Shown piece after piece: positions 37,201 through 49,200 of a DNA stretch of 64,000 nucleotides; positions within the stretch are counted from its first letter, which is position 1, and each line of letters begins with the position of its first letter. Origin of the DNA: Branchiostoma belcheri. Taxonomy: Eukaryota > Chordata > Leptocardii > Amphioxiformes > Branchiostomatidae. The notes below the pieces were generated by a model. The model did no database searches. It was not told where the DNA came from and saw only the letters and a list, made by a program, of their open reading frames with translations. The position numbers were made by a program, and so were the translations under genes. Location of the stretch: positions 1 through 64,000 of the forward strand of contig NW_017804027.1 in NCBI RefSeq assembly GCF_001625305.1. Reading direction: 5' to 3'.

Positions 37201-40200
37201 TAAATACACAATATACATGCAAAAACACACAAAAAGAATATACATTAGAGTCGCAACTCAATATACATTACAATCGTAAACATTTGCACTCAAGTCAGTA
37301 GGTCCATAGCTGCCAGTTCCACTCACAGAAAGTCTTTTGAAAGTTGATATTGATCTGCCTTGTGTACTTAGAGGGCTTGAATTGATATGGTTAGTGGGGT
37401 TACAGGGCTTACATTTAAATACTCTGTGGAGTTACAGGGCTTACATTGATCTTCTCTGTGAGTTACATGGCTTACATTTAAATCATCTGTGGAGTTTTTA
37501 GGGCTAACATTTAAATCCTCTGTGGAGTTAAAGGGCTTACATTTAAATCCTCTGTGGAGTTACAGGGCTTACATTGATCTTCTCTGTAGAGTTACAGGGT
37601 TTACATTGATCTTCTCTGTGGAGTTACAGGACTTATATTGTTCCTCTCTATGGAGTAACAGACAGGGCTTACTTTAATGTTATATGAGGAGTTACGGGAC
37701 TGAAGATTAATCTTTGCTCTACGGAGTAACAGACAGTGCTTACATTGCTCTCCTCCACGGAGAAGGGGCTCCAGATTAGTGTTGTTTCCGGGATCTGGAG
37801 GGGAGACGCCAGGGTAAGGGTGGCAAAACTCAGCAAAGGCGTCTTGTTCCGCAGCCAGCCGGGGAAGATGTGGACTCTTGTCACCTGGGAAAATAGAAGA
37901 ACAATCATAAGATTTATAATTCATGACAGCGATGTTGGTTTAATGCTACACATTTCTTCACACGGCTGCAGAAAATCTCATGTAGGGTAAATCTTCTTCT
38001 TGACTTGGCTTCGTTTAAATACAGCATCACATATTATCACAGAGGTTAACGGGGGGTGCCCTAATTCCGACCCATCCCTAATACCGAACTAGTTTTTAAA
38101 AATCCTTGTTGCGGCGTTATGCATGGGGGTACTGTCGTGCATCGATATCTGGCGGATGACTGATTATCTCGTTGATATCATGACGATACACAGGAGATAT
38201 GAGAGTTGACTGTGTTCTTTATTTACATGGTTTTCTCAGTGTGTTCTTGTGACCCACAATGCAATGCGGCCAAGGCCCCTTATGTGGTTTATGTTTACCT
38301 GATGATTATCAGACTATGTAACATCCCTTTTTCTAATAAAAAATAAAATCTTTCTCTGTCATGTCTTGTGCTGACTTAAGAATATATGTAGACTTATAGA
38401 TAATGTTCATGGTCCATTGTTTGTCTATTGTCCATGGTGTGGTCGAGCTCTCTTTTCTCTTGCTGATTTAATTCTAGGGTTTTCTATCTAACATAGGCAT
38501 GAAACTCTTTTCTTAAAGCCTAGTTTACTGTGTAGTCTTCCTGAGTTAGCTGGTTGTTATATTCTAGTAACAAAAATATTAGGATGTTTCCTATTCTATA
38601 TAACATAAGAATGCTTCCTAATCTATAGATTACCAGAGCGAGGGTGGTAATCTTTTAGCAGGAACCCTGGGATTATTCTGCCCAGTAATATGGTTCTGCT
38701 TATGCTTGCTAGTCTGAGTGGCAATGTGTTAGTCACTGTTCTCAGTCTCTGATCTCAGTCCATTTCAACATAGCGCTTCGGAGGTATAATGTTGTCTCTG
38801 GATCTCAGGACTCTGCTCGTGTTCTGCACTATGCCACGTGATGCAGGGTTGTTGTTCAGGTTCTGCGCTGCCTGCTGATTGGTTGTTGTCGATGGATGAA
38901 CATCTGTTGCAGGCGATGTTGGTGTTGTTGTAGCTGCCTGTGTTGTCATTGGGATTTCAGGTGTTGGCCTGATGTGGATCCTATTTCTTCTTAGCTGACT
39001 CCCGGTGTCTGTTTCTATAATGTAGGACCTGGGTGTCTCTGCTCTGTTGAGGATTCTTCCTGGACTCCAGGTTTTGTTCCTGGGATCTTGGATGTGTACG
39101 CTTTGGCCTGCAAATAGCTCTGGCAAGCTCTGTGCGTGTTTGTTGTAGTACTCTTGTTGTGTCTTCTGAGCAGCTGTTAGCTTTTCTCTTGTTTCCTCTT
39201 TGTCAATCGGGTGTTGGATTCTTGTTGGTAGAGTTGTTTTGTATTGTCTTCCATTCAGGATTTCAGCAGGTGACTTCATGTCGCTTTTCAGTGGTGTCGC
39301 TCGTAGGGACAGCAGTGCTAGGTTTGGATCTGACCTTGACTCTTTGCATTTGATCAGTGTCTTCTTTATAATTACTGTTTGCACATGCCGTTCCACGAAT
39401 CCGTGACCCTTAGGGTAGTGTGGAGAAGATGTCTTGATCTTGAATCCATACTCGTTTGCTAGTTGTTTGAATTCATCAGATGTGAATTGGGTGCCGTTAT
39501 CACAGATGATCTCTTCGGGTATACCTTGCTCTGCGAACAGACCTCGGGTGATTGAAACAATGGTTGACGCCTTGAGATTTGGCACGTTCTTCACGAACGG
39601 GAACTTTGAATAGTAGCACACTACTAATAAGAACCATTGTTGGTTGATTGTGAATAGATCTGCTCCCACTGTTTGCCACGGTCTGCTTGGGACTTCGGTT
39701 GCGATCATCTCCTCTTTTTGTTGAGAGTTCTTGTGTTTTTGGCACGTCTGACATCCTGCAACCATCTTCTCGATCGCTTTGTACATTCCTACCCAGTATA
39801 CAGCAGATTTGGCTCTTAGCCTGCATTTTTCTGCTCCCAAGTGTCCTTGATGTATCAGGGCTAGGACTTCTTCTTGCATGGCTTTGGGCACAATGATCCT
39901 TGATCCAGCTAGCAGGACTCCATTTTCCACCGCGATGTCGTCGCGGATTGACCAGTATTCCCGTAGTTCTGGCTCTACTTGGTTTCTCCTTTCTGGCCAT
40001 CCTTCCATCACCTGTGTCTGGAGCATCTGCAGCTCTTTGTCTTTCTTCGTCTCTTCCTGGATTTCTGTTAGTTTGACGCTCGTGATGTTCACTATGTGGT
40101 GAATCTTCACTTTCATTCCTTCCATTTCTTGCTTCTCATGTGGAGACAATCTGGACAGGGCGTCTGCTAAGAGCATCTCCTTGCCGGGCTTGTATGTGAT

Positions 40201-43200
40201 CGTGTAGTTGTAGTCTTGAAGCCTTCAGCAGTAGTCGTTGTAGTCTAGTCGGTGCTTTCGTTAGGTTCTTCTTGTCGATCTGCTCAAGCGGCTTGTGATC
40301 GCTCTCAATCTTGAAATCTCTTGCCGTATAGGTATATGTCTTGAACTTTTCGCATCCATATACGACTGCTAGGAGCTCTCGTTCGATGTTCGCGTATCGT
40401 GACTCAGCTTCTGTGAGTGACTTTGAGGCGAATGCTATGGGTTTGCCTTCCTGCAGTAGTGCTGCACCAACTCCTTTCATTGACGCGTCCACCTGTAATG
40501 TGACCGTCTTATTCCTGTCGTAATATTGCAGGGTCGTAGCATTGCTGATGAGTTGCTTGAGCGTGTTGAAGTCTCTGGTGTGTGATCCGCACCACTTGTA
40601 CTCCACGTCTTCTTTTAGCAGCTCTCTGATGTTTGCTGTGCAGTCAGCTAGTTTGGGGATAAAGGCACTCATATACTGAATGAGTCCCAGGAAGCTTCTC
40701 AGCTCCTTCTTGTCCTGGGGTTCTCCCATGCCTGCAATTGCTTGGACCTTGTCAGGGTCTGGTTTCACGCCTTCTCCAGAGTACACCATTCCGAAGAATT
40801 TGCACTCGTCTTGTTTGATGATGCATTTGTTTGCATTCAGTTTTATTCCGGCTTGCCGTGTCTTCTCCATCGCCTCGTGGAGGTGTTTGTCGTGATCACT
40901 GTCACTTTTACCAAACACTTGGATGTCATCGGCAATCCCGATTGCCCCCTTTGATCCCTTATACGCTTCGTCTATCTTCCTCTGGAACACATCTTGACTA
41001 ACCTTTAGCCCGAACGGGAGGCGGTTGAAGCAATACCGACCGTATATGGTGTGTTGAACGTTGTCAGCAGTGCTGATTCGCTGTCGATTTTAATATTCCA
41101 GTAACCGTTACTGGCGTCCAACTTGCTAAACACCTTTGCTCCTGCTAGTGCTGGTGTTATCTCCTCCAGCGTCGGTGTTGGATAGTGGTTGCGCTTTAGA
41201 GCGTTGTTGAGATCTCTAGGGTCTAAGCAAATTCGGAGCTTTCCATTTGGCTTTTCCTTTATTATGATCGAGTTCACCCAGTCTGTCGGTTGGGTCACTG
41301 CGCTGATTATGCCTTTGTCTTGCATCTCCATCAGTTGTTCTTTTAGCCTCTCTTTTAGTTCCAGAGGTACACGACGTGGAGGGTGGACAACAGGCGTCGC
41401 AGTTGGGTCTACTGTTATGTGATATTCCCCCTCAAAACAGCCTACCGTATCATCAAAGCAATCAGGATACATGGCAAGTAGATCGGCCTTGTTGTTGATG
41501 GGTGGTCGATCCTTGATGGGCACTTCACTGTCGATTCTCTGTGTCGACTTCACTTCGTGGTTGATTTTGATGACATTCATCTGTTGGCACGCCTTCAACC
41601 CAAGGATAGCTGGTCCTTGTGACATGGTTATGTAGAAACAACATCTGACATCTCTTCCATTGTGTTTCCCTTCAATGATAGCTTTTCCCAGATGTGGAAT
41701 CTTTGCACCCCCATACGCTGTTAGTATTGTGCTGCTGGGCGTCAGTATTCCCTTCTTTACCACTCCGTCTTTGGTGATGTTCTCTGGGAATATTTTGCTA
41801 TACTGTTCTATTGGCAAGATGTTACTTTGAGCTCCTGTATCAATTTTCAGTCTGAGCTTAATGTTCATTCTCTTTTTGCCTGTTTTCTTCTTGATCTGCA
41901 GTGTTGTGTACACCTCATCTTTCTGTTTGTCATGTTCCAGTTCATGGACATGGATGGTTCCAATTGTAAGAGACTCTTCCTCTGAGCTACTCTCTCTTCT
42001 CTGTTGGAGATGTATTTTCTTCTGTTTTGACCTTGCATCACTTCTGGAATGCGGTGGCTTACCTTTGGCATTTGTCGATCTGCACATCTTCTTCCAGTGG
42101 TTTGGTTTCCCACAGGAGTTGCATGTTGCTCCATAGGCAGGGCACTTATTACGGTCGTTGAACTCATGATGTGTACCACAGTACCTACAGATCTTATCGC
42201 CTTGCTTGGGTACCGTTTTGTAGCTTTGCTTCTGTTTTGGGCTTGACCCATAGCTTCGTTTGATGGTCTCAACTTTGATCTTGTTTGTACTCGCTTGCGA
42301 GGAAAGTGATGACATCTGTTTTGAGGTAGCCTCGAAAGCTCTAGCGGTATCCGCGGCTTCTTTTAGCGTCAGCGTGTCTTTTCCAACGAGTGACTTCTGG
42401 ACCTCATTATGTGCACACCCCCAGATAAGCTGGTCTACGATTCTCTCATCTGTGTTGTTACCAAACCCACATTTCTTCGCCACAGTTTTCAATCGAGTTA
42501 GGAAATCATCTGTTGATTCATCAGGGTTTTGTTTCATGCTTTGAAACTGATAGCGATTGATTCGTTTGTTTGTTTTGGGCTCCAGATGGTTGGCAAATCT
42601 TTCTAGAATCTTCTCTGGCTTCTTTTTGTCTGCTTCCGTCATGTCCCATGAGTTATACAACTCGAGTCCTCTTTCCCCGGACCAAAGTAGGATGTAACTA
42701 ACCTTCTGTTCTGGTGTAGTTTCCTTGAGGAAGCTTTTGAAGCACAGATCAGCTTTTTGTTTGAACTTCTGGAAGGCTCCGATGAGATCGTCTTCGTCCC
42801 AGTTCATCGACGGGTGGAGTCCCCTTGCTCCTTCGGCGGTCGCCATTTTCTTCTGTTATTTCTTGGAAACCTCTCCAATTTTCTTCGTTCTCCGAGGACG
42901 AACGCAAGAAAATGGTTACTTCACGACACGTACGGTTCCTTGAACACCGCTGCCACCATGTCGTGCATCGATATCTGGCGGATGACTGATTATCTCGTTG
43001 ATATCATGACGATACACAGGAGATATGAGAGTTGACTGTGTTCTTTATTTACATGGTTTTCTCAGTGTGTTCTTGTGACCCACAATGCAATGCGGCCAAG
43101 GCCCCTTATGTGGTTTATGTTTACCTGATGATTATCAGACTATGTAACAGGTACGTACCTAAAAATAACCACATGAATGGACAATGTTTTTGTGTTGATA

Positions 43201-46200
43201 TCGATAATCTCACAAAGTTAGTTTTAGTTTGTACACTCCGACAACAGACGAGTGAAAAACTGTGTCAATTCGACGCTTGTTTGGGGGGTTGACGAGCGTG
43301 TCAAAAATGCAGGTTTTGCTTTTCAAACAGCCACTTTGGAGCAAGTCGCGTAATCGTAAAAAGAGGACTTGTTTGGGACAGAAAAGTAGATTGTTTTAGT
43401 CATAATTTGTGTATTATAATTTCTAAGCTCTCTTCTCAGATCGCCCTGTGTTAAACACTGGGTCGGAATTAGGGCACCCATGTTGCGATAGAACGTTCCA
43501 CCGGCAAAATGACAAAAAACCTGCCGTGCGTTTCGCGAACCATTACGCTTCGGTGCAAGGCGCTACACTCAAGTGAAATAAACAGCTGTGCAGCATTAAT
43601 CGTTGTGATCTTTATCGGTCAATATTATAGCTCATGTTGCGCGGGGTTTTGGTCGGATAAACTATTACCAAAGGTATGTGCATTTGAATGGAACATAGGT
43701 CGGAATTAGGGCACCCCCCGTTAATCTGGCACATGTTCCATGTAAGACATCACGAATTTAGCGCTGCGCGCATCCAGGCGCGCGGGGTTCCTCGCGCCCA
43801 CTTCCCGATCGTATTCGCCATGCCTGCCCGGTGTCACTGCGCCCAGTGCGTACCAGTGCGCCCAGTGCGTACCAGTGCGTACCAGTGCGCCCAGTGCGTT
43901 CCAGTGGCATAGAAATGCTAATTATTTGCGTTTGAGGAGCTAACGGAGTTATCGTGACGAATTAGCAAATAATTGAGTTTCTGCAGTAACAGGTGTGGGC
44001 TGCAGTTGGAGGGATGACGCGTACATGGCGTGATATCCAGGTGAAGGGTAGGTATTTAGGTGAGTACAGTAGTAGTCCGTTCATTCGCGCAATTCGACGC
44101 AGAGCACAGCACCGCGTGTACAACAAAATTTTGTTGAGATGTGGAATAGTTGCAGTATATTGTCTAATTACTACTGTTGCAGTGTTACGAACTTACTGGT
44201 TCTCCTTTGGTAAATCCTTATGTTTACATTATGTATGTAAAACTCTTGTGGTTAGATTATTGACACGTGACATTGTGTGTTGCCTAGATGACATTAAACA
44301 ATGTTTCTGTTTTCCAGTACTCAGCTTATTGCTGCTGACAAGAAATCCCAGAGATGAGTTGTTGTTTGCGCTGAGGCTCTGGTGCACGTCCCCGATTTTT
44401 TTGGCCTTCGTACTTTCGGAAGGTTTTTTTGGGGGTTGCGTGACTGGCAAACAACTAGACATTAGTTCTAAGACATTGTCATACAGTTATAGTGGATTTA
44501 TACTACTCATTCGGATTTTGTTTGGAAGAATTTCGAATTTTGTTGACTATCATGTCAGGGTTTGGATTGTTTGTTTTGGACCTTCCGATTTCTTTTCTTT
44601 TGAACTTCCGGCAATAAATCTTCCTGCGGTGTTCCGTGCACTCGCGCCCATAGTAACACTTGTGTCTGTGTTTCATTGTGTATGTGTGAAGAGTATGAGT
44701 GCATTGAGTGGGAGCGATGCAGAGAAGTGATGCAGAAATGTGAAAGATCACAAGAACTTGGCACCCGTCACCCAAATCACGAAATCGCCAGGACACGTAA
44801 CCAAAGTTTCGGGGCGTAGCGTTTGTGTAAGCCATCACGAAACCGCCGGCGAATGCACTTGGGTATACGGCGCCAGCGTTGACACAACCCGACACGACAG
44901 CGTCCGAGCGTGCGGCAAACGCATCACGAATTTGTGGGACACGCCAGACTTGCAATCCGAGTGATGCGGCGCCGGATTTCGATAGACGATAGCGACACAT
45001 CACGACCGGCAACGCATCACGAATATGCGGGACACGCCAGACTTGAAAACCGAGTGATGCTGCGCCGGAGTTCGATAGGCGATCGTGACTGCTGTCACGA
45101 AATCGCCGGCAAACGCACCTCACGGGTACACTGCGTCGGTACACGGCGCCAGCGTGTACAAATCCCGATACAAAGGCGTCAGAGCGTGCGGTAGGCACGA
45201 CATTCGACGTATCATGACCGGCAACGCATCACGATTCTGCGGGACAGGCACGGCCTGTCGACCGAGCGACGAATGCTTCAGATTGACACGAAGAAGAGAG
45301 TTTGGGCTGCTGTAGTGACGTCACTGTAGTCAGTGTAGTGAAGAACACCGAGAGGCCACAGAAATGGGAAGCCCGCTTTTGTAGTGGTAGTACCTGTAGT
45401 ATCTGTAGTCAGGATGATGAAGAAAAGAGTTTGGGCTGCTGTGGTGAAGTCACGGTAGTCAGTGTAGTGAAGAACACCAAGGGGTGACAGAAATGGGAAG
45501 ACCGATTTTGTAGTGGTAGTACCTGTAGTATCTGTAGTCAGGATACTGAAGAAAAGAGTTGGGCTGCTGTAGTGAAGTCACTGTAGTCAGTGTAGTGAAG
45601 AATACCGAGAGGTGACAGATATGGAAAGCCCGATTTTGTAGTGGTAGTATCTGTAGTATCAGTAGTCAGGACTGTTAGAAACATAAAGTGTGTGGGCTGC
45701 TGTAGTGAAGTCACCGTAGTCAGTGTAGTGAAGAATACCGAGAGGGCACAGAAATGGGAAGCCTGATTTTGTAGTGGTAGTACCTGTAGTATTTGTAGTC
45801 AGGATACTGAGGAAAAGAGTTTGGGCTGCTGTAGTGATGTCACTGTAGTCAGTGTAGTGCAGAATACCGAGAGGTGACAGAAATGGAAAGCCCGATTTTG
45901 TAGTGGTAGTACCTGTCGTATCTGTAGTCAGGACTGTTAGAAGCACGAAGAAAAGAGTTTGGGCTGCTGTAGTGAAGTCACTGTAGTCAGTGTAGTGAAG
46001 AATACCGAGAGGTGACAAATGGGAAGCCCGCATTTCTAGTGGTAGTACCTGTAGTATCTGTAGTCAGGACTGTTAGAAGCATATATAAAAAAGAGTTTGA
46101 GCTGCTGTAGTGAAGTCACTGTAGTCAGTGTGGTGAAGAATACCGAGAGGTGACAAAAATGGAAAGCCAGATTTTGTAGTGGTAGTATCTGTAGTATCTG

Positions 46201-49200
46201 TCGTCAGGACGGTTAGAAACATAAAGTGTGTGGGCTGCTGTAGTGAAGTCACTGTAGTCAATGTAGTGAAGAATACCGAGAGGGCACAGAAATGGGAAGC
46301 CCGATTTTGTAGTGGTACTGTAAATCTTGAAATAATCGTGGTGGTTTTATTTTCGTGGTATTCACGATGACCGCTCCATCGCGAAGTCATGAGATCGCGA
46401 ATGTCATCTGTTTTATGTAGTACAACAGCTGGATAACCAGTCTTTTGGTGCCTAGCTCTCATGGGCATGAATGTGCAAATACTAGTGAACATCTTTGTCA
46501 TTGCCATTGTTTATACCGGCTGCGATGGTGGCAGTGGAATGCACACCTGGCACGGACGTTTGTTTACTGGTAAACCCAGATGAAATTATACAATGCACTT
46601 GCTTTACTATAAACACGCTGTTTGATCCTTCTTTTCCGATGTTTCCACAACAAGAACTGCGCTGTCCTGCATTTCAAATGAGACAAGACAAAAGTGGAAG
46701 ACATGCATCGATAGCGGCATACAGGCCGAAATTGTCTACCATACAATATACGGTATACATAATACAATGCCACAATGAAAGGCATATTTTAACCAAGAGT
46801 AAAGGCACTGACACCACTTTAAATGTACTCCCGTTCTTAAGTATTGTTTCAACCGTGAACTTTAAACATCGCAAAAATATTCTTTCCTTTCCTAACGCGA
46901 AATTTATCTCCTGCGAACATAACTGAACTTACAGTACCGAGAAGTGACAGAAATGGGAAGCCCGATTTGTAGTGGTAGTACCTGTAGTATCTGTAGTCAG
47001 GATGATGAAGGAAAGAGTTTGGGCTGCTGTAGTGAAGTCACTGTAGTCGGTGTAGTGAAGAATACCGAGAGGGCACAGAAATGGGAAGCCCGATTTTGTA
47101 GTGGTAGTACCTGTAGTATCTGTAGTCAGGACTGTTAGAAGCATGAAGAAAAGAGTTTGGGCTGCTGTAGTGAAGTCACTGTAGTCGGTGTAGTGAAGAA
47201 TACCGAGAGGTGACAGATATGGGACAAGCCAGATTTTGTAGTGGTAGTATCTGTAGTATCTGTTGTCAGGACTGTTAGAAACATAAAGTGTGTGGGCTGC
47301 TGTAGTGAAGTCACTGTAGTCAGTGTAGTGAAGAATACCGAGAGGGCACAGAAATGGGAAGCCCGAATTTGTAGCGGTACTGTAAATCTTGAAATGATCG
47401 TGGTGGTTTTATTTTCGCGGTATTCGCGATGGCCGCTCCATCGCGAAGTCATGAGATCGCGAATGTCATCTGTTTTATGTAGTACAACAGCTGGATAACC
47501 AGTCTTTTGGTGCCTATCTCTCATGGGCATGAATGTGCAAATACTAGTGAACATCATTGTCGTTGCCATTGTTTATACCGGCTGCGATGGTGGCAGTGGA
47601 ATGCACACCTGGCACGGACGTTTGTTTACTGGTAAACCCAGATGAAATTATACAATGCACTTGCTTTACTATAAACACGCTGTTTGATCTATCTTCTCCG
47701 ATGTTTCCACAACAAGAACTGCGCTGTCCTGCATTTCCAATGAGACAAGACAAAAGTGGAAGACATGCATCGATAGCGGCAAACAGGCCAAAGTTGTGTA
47801 CCATACAATATACGGTATACATAATACAATGCCACAATGAAAGGCATATTTTAACCAAGAGTAAAGGCGCTGACACCACCGTAAATGTACTCCCGTTCTT
47901 AAGTATTGTTTCAACCGTGAACTTTAAACATCGCAAAAATATTCTTTCCTTTCCTAACGCGAAATTTATCTCCTGCGAACATAACTGAACTTACAGTATC
48001 TGTAGTCAGGATGATGAAGAAAAGAGTTTGGGCTGCTGTAGTGAAGTCACTGTAGTCAGTGTAGTGAAGAACACCTAGAGGTGACAGAAATGGGAAGCCC
48101 GATTTTGTAGTGGTAGTACCTGTAGTATCTGTAGTCAGGACTGTTAGAAGCATGAAGAAAAGAGTTTGGGCTGCTGTAGTGAAGTCACTGTAGTCAGTGT
48201 AGTGAAGAATACCGAGATGGGCAGAAATGGGAAGCCCGTTTTGTATTGGTAGTACCTGTAGTATCTGTGGCCAGGATGATGAAGAAAGGAGTTTGGGCTG
48301 CTGTAGTGAAGTCAGTGTAGTCAGTGTAGTGAAGAATACCGAGAGGTGACAGAAAGGGAAAACCCGATTTTGTAGTGGTAGTACCTGTAGTATCTGTAGT
48401 CAGGACTGTTAGAAGCATGAAGGAAAGAGTTTGGGCTGCTCTGGTGAAGTCAGTGTAGTCAGTGTAGTGAAGAATACCGAGAGGTGACAAATGGGATGCC
48501 AACTTTTGTAGTGGTAGTACCTTTACCTGAGCCAAAAAAAGCTGTTTCGGTGTCAAATATGCAAATTATGCTGTAACATCAGGAATTCGCATACATGATG
48601 TCGGTGGGTCATTGCGCACCTGATGAAATTGTTTTGGAGAAAATCGCTTCTCATTTAGCGATTTCTCATTGTCACTGTGGAATCGCCTTTGACAAAGCCT
48701 GACTGGAGACGGTATAAAAGATTGTTACTTATCAAATGGTTATAGAGGTGTTTGTAAACTATTTTTTCAAGTACCTTTGACAGGGTGGGCAGTAGAGATA
48801 TAGGTCGGTAATTACATTTGTCTTGTGGGTCGCCTTTTTTAAAAATCGGTATAACATGTGCATATTTCCAAGTTTCGGGGAAGAGGCCATGACAAAGTGA
48901 CAAATTAAAGACAAAGGATATATGATCTGCAATTAGAGGGGCAATAATTGTAAGAAAATGGTTGTCGATATTGTCGTAACCATGGGCCTTGTCAGTATCC
49001 AGGTTGTTGATAAACAGTAAAACTTCATCAGGGGAGGTAGTGATGTGGCAAAGCCGACTGGATGTAAGGTAGTCAAAGGCCGGGAGGGAGGCGTGTGAAT
49101 CGTCAATAGTCGACTGGGAAACAAAATACTGGTTTAAGATTCTAGCCTTCTCAAGCGAGTCAAAGATATAAGAACTGCCCTCCTGAAGAGGTGGAATGGA

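Larger units (their letters stand above)
38133..43149 (-). mobile_element. Gypsy-type LTR retrotransposon with identical LTRs
   Basis: LTRs at 38133-38323 and 42959-43149 are each 191 bp, start TG and end CA on either strand, and show no difference I can find. GGTAC flanks both ends (38128-38132 and 43150-43154), a 5-bp target duplication. The coding strand is minus, so the right LTR is 5'. A purine tract (AGAAAAAGGGA) lies next to the 3' LTR. Domain order gag, protease, RT, RNase H, integrase is that of Ty3/Gypsy elements, and no envelope frame is seen. Identical LTRs mean a recent insertion into gene B intron 1. Confidence 0.92.
38046..43724. mobile_element. TTAA-flanked inverted-repeat element, split by an LTR retrotransposon
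   Basis: TTAACGGGGGGTGCCCTAAT begins at 38046, and its inverse ATTAGGGCACCCCCCGTTAA ends at 43724, both continuing with a matching TTCCGAC. The flanking TTAA suggests a piggyBac-like target. Without the LTR element it would be about 660 bp. An internal GGTCGGAATTAGGGCACCCA at about 43462 repeats the right terminus. Confidence 0.75.
45300..48530. repeat. About 150-bp minisatellite array, left arm
   Basis: The unit runs GGGCTGCTGTAGTGAAGTCA, a CAGTGTAGTGAAGAATACCG box, GACAGAAATGGGAAGCCCGA, TAGTGGTAGTACCTGTAGTA and an AAGAAAAGAGTTT end. About fifteen copies occur, interrupted twice by a 621-bp MITE. Confidence 0.9.

Noticed and set aside
38755..42846. Programmed frameshifting of gag-pol
   Set aside because: The breaks lie inside RT and before integrase, not at the gag-pol border, and no slippery site was evident; mutation or assembly error is simpler.
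44503..45198. 231-codon minus-strand frame with SGAASLGLQVWRVP repeats
   Set aside because: Derived from CG-rich sub-repeats of the foldback arm; no known domain.
46495..46926. 143-codon frame conserved in both MITE copies
   Set aside because: Conservation is explained by a recent block duplication; no motif or start context supports a gene.
45659..48556. Repeated frames with TTDTTGTTTTKSGFPFLSPLG-like text
   Set aside because: By-product of the 150-bp tandem array; length and sequence follow the DNA period, and the same frames appear inverted in the right arm.
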